DNA of 7,081 bases. Source: Actinomycetota bacterium. GTDB lineage: Bacteria; Actinomycetota; Acidimicrobiia; Acidimicrobiales; Ilumatobacteraceae. The position numbers and the translations under genes are program-made. The stretch is from assembly GCA_009705865.1 (NCBI GenBank), contig WLSJ01000091.1, positions 1 to 7,081 on the forward strand, read 5' to 3'. Under the pieces are notes generated by a model that saw only the letters and a list, made by a program, of their open reading frames with translations, was not told the DNA's origin and ran no database searches. Below, in pieces: positions 1 to 5,823 of the stretch (position 1 is the stretch's first letter; each line of letters opens with the position of its first letter).

Positions 1-343
1 CCTCTTTGATCCAGCACATGTTGTTCGCGCTAATGATTTTTTCGCAAAACACGGTTCGCGCACAATCATCATCGCCCGCTTTGTGCCCGTGGTTCGCACG
101 TTCGTTCCGGTAGTTGCCGGCGTTGGCGAGATGGACTACAAGACATTTACTCGCTTCAACATCATTGGCGGACTTGCATGGGGTGCGGGCATTCCTCTCC
201 TTGGTTATTTCCTTGGCAAAATTGAGTTCGTAAAGAACAACATTGAGGTGGCGATTTTGGCCATCGTTCTTCTGTCTCTCTTGCCGGTCATTCTTGAATT
301 CATCAAGCACCGTCGCTCAAACACCCATTCACAGGACAACTGA
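1..343 (+). CDS. DedA/VTT-family integral membrane protein, C-terminal part (5' end outside window)
   Basis: The reading frame is open from base 2 to the TGA at 341-343 and gives 113 residues, so the N-terminal half lies upstream of the window. The visible start has the DedA signature: FFAKHG, then ARFVPVVRTFVP with its conserved arginines and prolines, then AGVGEMDY and FNIIGGLAWG. Two hydrophobic stretches follow (about residues 60-73 and 79-99 of the visible part), then a short charged tail with KHRR. DedA proteins are inner-membrane proteins needed for membrane homeostasis, and some members move undecaprenyl phosphate or other lipid carriers across the membrane. Which lipid this one handles cannot be told. 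The GTG at 83 is an internal codon, because the family motif begins upstream of it. The SCP2-like gene starts 3 bases after the stop, so the two are probably co-transcribed. Confidence 0.88.
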   Translation, partial: LFDPAHVVRANDFFAKHGSRTIIIARFVPVVRTFVPVVAGVGEMDYKTFTRFNIIGGLAWGAGIPLLGYFLGKIEFVKNNIEVAILAIVLLSLLPVILEFIKHRRSNTHSQDN

Positions 344-346
344 CTA

Positions 347-736
347 ATGCGGTATCTCAGCCTTGATTGGATAGACGCCATGCAGGCTCAAGTGGCCTCT
401 AGCGAGTCGCTGGCAGACCTTGCATCAACTCACTCGATCGGTGTCACTCAAGTGGTCACAGACGGCCCTGAGGGCAACGTTTTGTACCACCTGCAAGTGG
501 GAAATGGTGAAGCCCGTTTTGCCTCTGGTCCAGCGCCCGATGAAAACGTCCGTATGGAACAGACCTGGGAAACAGCTGTCGGAGTTGCCACCGGCTCACT
601 GCCAGCTCAGGAAGCCTTCATCAAGGGCCATGTGCGTATCTCTGGCGACACTCAGCGCCTAATGGACGCAGTACCCGTGTTTGCCGCCCTTGACGCTGCA
701 TTCGAAGCCGTACGCGCTCTGACGACGTACGAATAG
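347..736 (+). CDS. SCP2-like sterol/lipid-carrier domain protein
   Basis: This is a 129-residue soluble protein with no signal peptide or membrane segment. Its layout matches small single-domain SCP2 (sterol carrier protein 2-like) proteins of actinobacteria: a central strand region (VLYHLQVGNGEARF), a DENVRMEQTWETAVGVATG segment, and the typical FIKGHVRISGDTQRL motif at about residues 91-105, followed by a C-terminal helix. The fold makes a hydrophobic pocket for lipids or acyl-CoA. In bacteria the ligand is usually unknown, and it is unknown here. The ATG at 347 follows the DedA stop by 3 bases, and a weak AGGA at 333-336, 10 bases upstream, can serve as ribosome binding site. Coupling to DedA suggests a membrane-lipid role, but this is context only. 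The stop at 734-736 faces the end of the Fae homologue 4 bases away. Confidence 0.78.
   Translation: MRYLSLDWIDAMQAQVASSESLADLASTHSIGVTQVVTDGPEGNVLYHLQVGNGEARFASGPAPDENVRMEQTWETAVGVATGSLPAQEAFIKGHVRISGDTQRLMDAVPVFAALDAAFEAVRALTTYE
709..731. repeat. Short inverted repeat at the convergent gene ends
   Basis: CGTACG occurs at 709-714 and again at 726-731. Each copy can pair with the other to give a 6-bp stem with an 11-base loop, inside the last codons of the SCP2-like gene. There is no T-run after it on either strand, so it is not a classical intrinsic terminator. Because the two convergent genes leave only 4 bases between their stops, any terminator must sit in coding sequence, and this is the only candidate I noticed. 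It may be chance. Confidence 0.22.
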
Positions 737-740
737 TCAG

Positions 741-1232
741 CTAGGTCGCCCGGAAATACGGGTTCGATGGGTCCGCCATCGCTACAAGTGCCTGACCAAT
801 GTCTGGCCCAGCATCTCTGGCTTGTTGCAGTGCCACAAATGTGGCATCACGGTTGTTTGCAAACACCGCTTCTTCATTATCGGCAGATGGGTTTACCCAC
901 ACCGCAACGATCAGAACGAGCGAATCGAGTTTCTCCGCAAATAGTTTTTCGGTATGTGCGAGCCCGACACCAGCGGCAACGCCAGCTTGAGCGCCACCCC
1001 ATGTCAGAACACCATGACGATCATTCGCAATTGCTGCTTTGTTCACAAACAATGTGAACGGAACAATCGGCATGTTCGGTTGCGCTACAGCAACAAAAGG
1101 AACATGTCCTTCGCGCGGAGTTGCAAGAGCCGTAGCCCATGCAGTGCCGACAGGTCCGTCGCGATGGCCGAGCACAACATTGATGTGTGCAGCATTGACT
1201 CCGTCGCCAACAAACCCTTCACCAATTTTCAT
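741..1232 (-). CDS. Formaldehyde-activating enzyme (Fae) homologue, divergent
   Basis: At 163 residues this matches the usual Fae length of about 160-180. Classical Fae speeds the condensation of formaldehyde with tetrahydromethanopterin to methylene-H4MPT in the cytoplasm. Shared features: the N-terminal GEGFVGDG segment, the AHINVVLG block with the invariant His (H16, the proposed general acid), the GPVGTA segment, the PNMP and FVNKAAI region (Asn64-Lys65), and GAQAGVA (Gln82). It departs from methylotroph Fae where that protein reads, from memory, roughly [21 protein letters not shown]; here it is NKAAIANDRHGVLTWGGAQAG. It therefore belongs to a side branch whose carrier or aldehyde may differ. 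The ATG at 1230-1232 overlaps the stop of the upstream oxygenase as ATGA and lacks a strong Shine-Dalgarno, so it is probably made by translational coupling. Family membership is sure; the exact reaction is not. Confidence 0.85.
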   Translation of the reverse strand: MKIGEGFVGDGVNAAHINVVLGHRDGPVGTAWATALATPREGHVPFVAVAQPNMPIVPFTLFVNKAAIANDRHGVLTWGGAQAGVAAGVGLAHTEKLFAEKLDSLVLIVAVWVNPSADNEEAVFANNRDATFVALQQARDAGPDIGQALVAMADPSNPYFRAT

Positions 1233-1942
1233 ACCGGCAACCGTCCGTATCGTCCTAGTCGTAATGCATCATTAGAGATCGTGCCTGGCTTTGTGTCATA
1301 TGCAAGCAATGCAACATGTCGCGCAATAGTTCCGGACACACGCGTCACTCGGTGGTAACTATTACGTCCGTTAAACACCATGAGAGTTCCCGGAGTCATT
1401 GGTTCAGTGCGCACCAAGTCTGTGCGCTCTCCCCGACGCACGGCAGCAACAGTGTCGGCGTTCTCATTAGTAGCCGTACGTATACGCGATGCATTTTCAA
1501 AATGGCCACCCGCTTCCGATGTCTGAATCGCAATAGAGACGACGAAATCTGTCTGGTCAAAATGCCATCCGAGTTCATGACCGTCACGCATCACTGCAAG
1601 GTTCAGTGCACCGAATGGATCTGCGTAGCGAAAGAGTTTCCGCTCCCCCAAAATCTTTGCAACGAAATCCATGAGTGGATCCCATTCATACAGAGCGCGA
1701 ATCACACTGTCATCAGGAAATTGGTCATACGCGACGACTTCAAGGTCTGCATTGACGGTGGTGTGGTATGCCACTTTTGCTAATTCATCGCATTCCGCAA
1801 TGAGCGCTGGAATGGCGCTCTCTTTAATGAATCCAGGGATTATTGCAATGTTTTCTTTGGCGAATGTATTGCTGAGTTGCCCATGCAGTTCAGCACTATC
1901 TAGCGGCCACCTGTCTGTATCGACGAGGGCCGCAACATTCAT
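1229..1942 (-). CDS. 2-oxoglutarate/Fe(II)-dependent oxygenase
   Basis: This 237-residue cytoplasmic enzyme has the double-stranded beta-helix facial triad: H127 and D129 in GWHFDQTDF, and the distal His at 197 in the segment NSYHRV. R208 in TIARHVALLAY is the likely 2-oxoglutarate anchor. PGTLMVFNGR (184-193) is the usual strand before the distal His. The aspartate of the HxD is present, so it should hydroxylate or demethylate; the halogenases of this superfamily replace that residue with Gly or Ala. Other blocks (YADPFGALN at 106-114, GGHFENASRIR at 145-155, closing LGRYGRLP) look like a recurring bacterial and fungal family that I cannot assign a substrate. The ATG at 1942 shares one base with the mdh stop (TAATG), and the 3' end overlaps the Fae homologue by four bases. 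Coupling to a formaldehyde-binding protein suggests oxidative demethylation of a small N- or O-methyl compound. That is inference only. Confidence 0.85.
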   Translation of the reverse strand: MNVAALVDTDRWPLDSAELHGQLSNTFAKENIAIIPGFIKESAIPALIAECDELAKVAYHTTVNADLEVVAYDQFPDDSVIRALYEWDPLMDFVAKILGERKLFRYADPFGALNLAVMRDGHELGWHFDQTDFVVSIAIQTSEAGGHFENASRIRTATNENADTVAAVRRGERTDLVRTEPMTPGTLMVFNGRNSYHRVTRVSGTIARHVALLAYDTKPGTISNDALRLGRYGRLPV

Positions 1943-2928
1943 TAAATGAGACCAAGCTTCTTTACTTCGTCGCGTTCTTCAACAAGTTCTGCAACAGAAG
2001 CATCAATACGCCCACGGCTGAAGTCATCAATGTCCAGACCTTGCACAATGCTGTACTTGCCGTCTTTGCACACACATGGGAACGACGAGATGATGCCTTC
2101 TGGTACGCCGTAGCTGCCATCAGATGGAATTGCCATTGACACCCAATCGCCAGGGGCAGTGCCGAGAACCCATGAGTTCATGTGATCAATCGCTGCATTG
2201 GCTGCTGAAGCCGCTGAAGACAAGCCACGTGCCTTGATAATTGCTGCACCGCGCTTTGCAACGGTTGGAATGAAATCGTTTTCGATCCATGCCTGATCGT
2301 TCACCAATGCTGCTGCATTCTTGCCATCAACTTCGCAATGGAAAAGGTCTGGGTATTGAGTACTTGAGTGGTTGCCCCAGATAGTCATCTTCTTGATTGA
2401 AGTGACGGGCTTTCCAACTTTGACAGCCAACTGTGTCATCGCACGGTTGTGATCAAGACGAGTCATTGCTGTGAAGCGACTAGGGTCAAGACCTTGTGCA
2501 TTGTTCATGGCGATCACTGCATTTGTATTTGCAGGGTTGCCGACAACCAAGATTTTTGCATCTTTCTTTGCAGCAACACCGAGTGCTTTGCCTTGTGGTT
2601 TGAAGATTCCACCATTCGCTGAGAGCAAGTCACCGCGCTCCATACCGTCTTTACGCGGCATTGCGCCAACTAGGAATGCAGCATCAATATCGCCAAATGC
2701 AGTTTCAGCATTATCGGTGCACACAACACCAGCTAAAAGCGGAAATGCACAGTCATCAAGTTCCATACGCACGCCTTCTAAAGCGCCAAGGGCAGGAGTA
2801 ATTTCCAACAACTGGAGAATGACTGGCTGGTTCGGGCCGAACACTGCGCCTGAAGCGATACGGAAAAGGAGGCTGTAGCCAATTTGGCCTGCGGCGCCGG
2901 TAACGGCAATACGAACTGGTGATGTCAT
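1942..2928 (-). CDS. mdh: Malate dehydrogenase (NAD-dependent)
   Basis: Catalyses malate + NAD+ to oxaloacetate + NADH in the TCA cycle (cytoplasm). From the chosen ATG it has 328 residues, the normal length for the cytosolic/actinobacterial MDH group. It shows the Rossmann glycine motif GAAGQIG (11-17), an acidic residue ending beta-2 in LLEI (Glu42, favouring NAD over NADP), the substrate-binding arginines in the loop PRKDGMERGD (Arg92, Arg98), GNPANTNA (130-137), LDHNRA (Asp159, Arg162) and IWGNHSSTQYPD with catalytic His187. An in-frame TTG at 2946 and an ATG at 2934 would add 6 or 2 residues. I prefer the ATG at 2928 because the glycine motif lies at the expected distance and a -10-like hexamer ends 7 bases before it. 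The stop overlaps the oxygenase start by one base, so the downstream genes are probably on the same transcript. Confidence 0.95.
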   Translation of the reverse strand: MTSPVRIAVTGAAGQIGYSLLFRIASGAVFGPNQPVILQLLEITPALGALEGVRMELDDCAFPLLAGVVCTDNAETAFGDIDAAFLVGAMPRKDGMERGDLLSANGGIFKPQGKALGVAAKKDAKILVVGNPANTNAVIAMNNAQGLDPSRFTAMTRLDHNRAMTQLAVKVGKPVTSIKKMTIWGNHSSTQYPDLFHCEVDGKNAAALVNDQAWIENDFIPTVAKRGAAIIKARGLSSAASAANAAIDHMNSWVLGTAPGDWVSMAIPSDGSYGVPEGIISSFPCVCKDGKYSIVQGLDIDDFSRGRIDASVAELVEERDEVKKLGLI

Positions 2929-2935
2929 ACCCATA

Positions 2936-2966
2936 AGAGTAGGCAAAATGAGGGCTCGGCTCCCAA
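2936..2966 (-). promoter_or_regulatory. Probable leaderless promoter of mdh
   Basis: Reading the minus strand, TACTCT (2941-2936) fits the actinobacterial -10 pattern TAnnnT and ends 7 bases before the ATG at 2928, so transcription would begin at or beside the A of the start codon. A poor -35 match, TTGGGA (2966-2961), lies 19 bases further upstream. No Shine-Dalgarno precedes the ATG, which agrees with a leaderless mRNA. The 64 bases between the acyltransferase stop and this ATG form the largest gap in the window and contain no obvious hairpin terminator. Confidence 0.4.
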
Positions 2967-2992
2967 TGGAAGACCTACAGAACCGTCAGCGC

Positions 2993-4930
2993 CTACAGGC
3001 CCGCAGCCTTCACAATCAGTGCAACATAGTTGTCCTGACCAAGTGCGTTTGGATGGATTCCGTCTGAATTAAACCATTCCGGGTGTGGTTTGGACAATGT
3101 GTACCAATCGAGGATGGTCACATTGGGATGAGTTGCCGGCAAGTTGTTAATTATTTTGTTATTGATTTTTTCAGAGGCATGGCGAGGAACGCGCATAGTG
3201 AGAACGATGACACGCTCCACATCTTTCAGCGGCCGTAATATCCGTTCAAAAGTTGAGGCTTTTGTAATGCCATTGGTCCCTAAGTGGATGACAACAACGT
3301 TGCCAAGTTCATTGACCGACTTGTAATAGTTGAAAATCTGCAGCGCACCAAGTACTTGTCGATTTTTTGAAGCATCAACTGTGATGCCATACGACGTGAG
3401 CTTCTTTGCAGACCCGAGCATCACGGAATCACCCACCGCAAACACTTTCATTTTCCCGCGTGGAGTAGGAGTAGTAGTTGCCATTACCGGAACCGTCGTT
3501 GCCCCAATAGCAACAGTGGTGGTCGTGATGCTAGTAACGGCTTCTTCATTTGCATCAAGACCAGCAGTTATGTCATCGGGAATAACGCGAGCACCGACCA
3601 TACTGACGACACTAAAAACAGGGACAACTGCAAGAACTCCGAGAGCCGCACCAAGAGGTCCTCGTAACGTTCCGTTACGTACTCGCCATTCGCGGTAGAA
3701 CGCCAATGCTTTGCCATTTCGAATAGGTGTTTCGATCCATCTGTAGGAAACCTCTGTTAGAACGGCAGTAATTGCCATCAGCGCAACAAACTCTCGAAGG
3801 TTTAGAGAATTTCCGGCAGCTTTTCGATATGCCTGAAAGACAGTCCAGTGATACAGATACAAGCCGTACGACCGCTTTCCGATCCACACCAGTAGTGGAG
3901 TTCCGATGACGTACTTTCCTAATCGTGAACGAGGATGCGTCACGGTTGCTATGGATACGACTGTTGCAATACCAACAGCGATGAACCCACCGCGATACAA
4001 AAGGTCATATCCAGAAACGCCGACATCAGCTACTTCAACAAGTTCGCGAAACTTCCAGCACATTGCACCAAGCGCAACAAGCGCCACTACTCCAGCAATA
4101 TCGAGCCCGTTGGCATTTGAACCAGCACGTCCGCGACGAAGCGCCCATGGCCTCCACATCGTGGCAAGAGCTGCGCCCAGAAGCAAACCGCTTGCTCGTG
4201 TGATGGTGCCCAAATACAAGAAATCAATTCGGCCGACGCGATGCCCGAACAATGTCATGAACTGTTGAGGCGTATTGGCGAAAGTATCAATTGGTCCCGT
4301 TTGATAAATCATTGCTGTTGCAATAGCGATTGCTACGGCAACAGAAGTGAACACCAAACCAAGTATCGGCAATGTTTTCGGCCTAATTCGACGCAACAAT
4401 ACAAACATGATGAGCGGCCACACGATGTAGTACTGCTCTTCAACAGCTAGTGACCACAGGTGTCGAAGTGGAGCGAAAGAAAAAGCAGATGTGTACGACG
4501 AACCGCTCCAAATTTGAAACCAGTTCGAGACATATAGAAAGCCGCTCACAACATCGCCGCGCAGCATGCCTAAGCGATCACGATCAAACAACGCGCAGTA
4601 CACAGTGGTACCCAGCAACAACGTAAACAAAGCAGGCAACAAGCGTCGAGCACGGCGTAACCAGAAGTTGCCGAGCGACACAGTGCCCGAGCGTTCGCGT
4701 TCAGCGATCAGTAACAGCGTGATGAGATAGCCAGAGATGACAAAGAACACTTCGACACCAAGGAATCCGCCACCCAGCCATTGATGGTTGGCGTGATACA
4801 CCACCACTGCCAGAACCGCGAGAGCTCGCAAACCATCTAACGCAGGAACGTATGGAACAACTGGACCTCTGCGGGTACCCCATGCAGGCGTACCGCTGTG
4901 CTCATTGTGGTGGTCGTTCTGAGTGCTCAT
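2993..4930 (-). CDS. OafA/YrhL-type membrane acyltransferase (AT3) with C-terminal SGNH domain
   Basis: At 645 residues this has the typical size of an AT3-SGNH fusion. After about 27 soluble residues comes the AT3 signature: LDGLRALAV (31-39, Arg35), the catalytic-type His46 in VYHANHQW, and GGFLGVEVFFVISGYLIT (54-71). Then follow FWLRRARRLLPA (89-100), LRHLWSLAVEEQYY (155-168) and SYGLYLYHW (354-362). I estimate about eleven membrane segments, the last near 426-447. A threonine-rich linker (about 466-490) leads to a domain with all SGNH landmarks: GDS (500-502, nucleophile Ser502), LGTNG (550-554, Asn553) and DGIHPN (Asp623, His626). Such proteins take acyl groups, usually acetyl, through the membrane and place them on peptidoglycan, cell-surface polysaccharide or lipid; the target here is unknown. 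The ATG at 4930 lies 12 bases after the metF stop without a Shine-Dalgarno, so it is likely expressed from the metF transcript. Confidence 0.9.
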   Translation of the reverse strand: MSTQNDHHNEHSGTPAWGTRRGPVVPYVPALDGLRALAVLAVVVYHANHQWLGGGFLGVEVFFVISGYLITLLLIAERERSGTVSLGNFWLRRARRLLPALFTLLLGTTVYCALFDRDRLGMLRGDVVSGFLYVSNWFQIWSGSSYTSAFSFAPLRHLWSLAVEEQYYIVWPLIMFVLLRRIRPKTLPILGLVFTSVAVAIAIATAMIYQTGPIDTFANTPQQFMTLFGHRVGRIDFLYLGTITRASGLLLGAALATMWRPWALRRGRAGSNANGLDIAGVVALVALGAMCWKFRELVEVADVGVSGYDLLYRGGFIAVGIATVVSIATVTHPRSRLGKYVIGTPLLVWIGKRSYGLYLYHWTVFQAYRKAAGNSLNLREFVALMAITAVLTEVSYRWIETPIRNGKALAFYREWRVRNGTLRGPLGAALGVLAVVPVFSVVSMVGARVIPDDITAGLDANEEAVTSITTTTVAIGATTVPVMATTTPTPRGKMKVFAVGDSVMLGSAKKLTSYGITVDASKNRQVLGALQIFNYYKSVNELGNVVVIHLGTNGITKASTFERILRPLKDVERVIVLTMRVPRHASEKINNKIINNLPATHPNVTILDWYTLSKPHPEWFNSDGIHPNALGQDNYVALIVKAAGL

Positions 4931-4942
4931 GAATGAAAAGGG

Positions 4943-5803
4943 TTAGGCAACCGGAAGACCCAACTGGGCGTAAATTTCACGAGTGGCTGTTGATTTATTC
5001 AAAGTATAAAAATGTAAACCAGGCGCACCAGCATCTAAGAGTTGTGCGCACAATTCAGTGGCGGCTTCTACACCAATGCGGCGAACATCTTCTGGCGATG
5101 TTCCCGATTCAAGACGCTCACGCAGCCATTGAGGGAAAGCCGCACCAGACAGTTCAGCCATGCGTTCAACTTGGGCGATGTTTGTGCACGGCATAATTCC
5201 CGGAACAACAGGTTTAGTCACTCCGAGGTCTGCCAAATCATTGACCAATGACAAGTAATGGTCAATATCAAAAAAGAACTGAGTAGTTGCAAAGTCAACG
5301 ACACGAAGCTTTTCAGCAAGGAGACGACGGTCAGTGGCAAGGTCTGGGGAACGCGGGTGACCTTCAGGATGTGCCGCAACACCGATTGATAGATCCGCTA
5401 TCTCGCACAGATGTTCCACCAGGTCAAGCGCATACATGTAGTCACTAGGTCGAGCATCAGCCGGGTCTTTCGGTGGGTCACCTGCAAGAGCTAAGACGTT
5501 TTGAATTCCAGCTGCCGTGTACGTAGCAATGATGTCTTCGATTTCATGACGTGTATGACCAACGCATGTGAGATGTGCCATTGCAGGAATATTTGTTTCG
5601 CGTTCAATCCACAACACCGTGTCGCGTGTATTTTCGCGGGTGGAACCGCCAGCTCCGTATGTGCACGACACAAAAGAAGGGCTAAGAGACTCAAGTTCGG
5701 CAATTGTGCGACCAAGAGACATTGATCCGGCAGTGGTTTTGGGGGGCGAAAATTCAAAAGAGAAAGTTCGTCCTGCCGCAAGGAGGTCACCGATACGTGC
5801 CAT
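4943..5803 (-). CDS. metF: 5,10-Methylenetetrahydrofolate reductase
   Basis: Reduces 5,10-methylene-H4F to 5-methyl-H4F with an FAD cofactor, supplying the methyl group for methionine. At 286 residues it is the normal size of a bacterial single-domain TIM-barrel MTHFR. Landmarks: SFEFSPPK (15-22) with catalytic Glu17, SCTYGAGGSTRENT (46-59), AHLTCVGHTRHEIE (76-89), LALAGDPP (104-111) with the FAD-ring Asp109, AAHPEGHPRS (143-152), TTQFFFD (173-179, Gln175), VPGIMP (200-205) and LHFYTLN (263-269). One oddity is that the arginine two residues before Asp109 (LRGD in E. coli) is alanine here. The ATG at 5803 starts 20 bases after the purH stop, has no Shine-Dalgarno, and carries a -10-like hexamer exactly 6 bases upstream, which points to a leaderless start. 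The acyltransferase gene follows after 12 bases. Confidence 0.96.
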   Translation of the reverse strand: MARIGDLLAAGRTFSFEFSPPKTTAGSMSLGRTIAELESLSPSFVSCTYGAGGSTRENTRDTVLWIERETNIPAMAHLTCVGHTRHEIEDIIATYTAAGIQNVLALAGDPPKDPADARPSDYMYALDLVEHLCEIADLSIGVAAHPEGHPRSPDLATDRRLLAEKLRVVDFATTQFFFDIDHYLSLVNDLADLGVTKPVVPGIMPCTNIAQVERMAELSGAAFPQWLRERLESGTSPEDVRRIGVEAATELCAQLLDAGAPGLHFYTLNKSTATREIYAQLGLPVA

Positions 5804-5809
5804 TTGTCT

Positions 5810-5815
5810 AGTCTA
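5810..5815 (-). promoter_or_regulatory. Probable leaderless -10 element of metF
   Basis: On the minus strand TAGACT fits TAnnnT and is followed by exactly six bases (AGACAA) before the ATG at 5803, so the A of the start codon would be +1. I find no convincing -35 hexamer in the expected place, which falls inside the last codons of purH; this is common for actinobacterial promoters. The lack of a Shine-Dalgarno supports a leaderless reading. It would allow metF and the acyltransferase to be expressed apart from purH. Confidence 0.42.
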
Positions 5816-5823
5816 CGACTTGC

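Noticed and set aside
83..343. GTG at 83 as start of a short 86-residue protein
   Set aside because: The frame continues to the window edge, and the DedA motif begins before this codon, so it is an internal Val in a truncated gene.
1316..1783. Plus-strand open frame of 155 codons opposite the oxygenase gene
   Set aside because: The opposite strand encodes a complete 2OG oxygenase triad, and this translation shows no family features.
2947..2992. GC-rich stretch after the acyltransferase stop as an intrinsic terminator
   Set aside because: The GGGCTCGGCTCCC segment does not fold into a stem longer than three pairs and no T-run follows on the minus strand.
2974..2998. Direct repeat CCTACAG at 2974-2980 and 2992-2998 downstream of the acyltransferase
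   Set aside because: Only 7 bases, partly overlapping the acyltransferase stop codon, with no symmetry or further copies; chance is sufficient.
3330..3698. Plus-strand open frame of 122 codons opposite the acyltransferase, rich in Thr and Val
   Set aside because: Its composition simply mirrors the Thr-rich linker and SGNH start on the minus strand; no domain or ribosome binding site.
5741..5746. Run of six G in metF as a phase-variation or frameshift site
   Set aside because: It encodes the conserved SPPK motif in frame and the gene is intact; six bases is short for phase variation.
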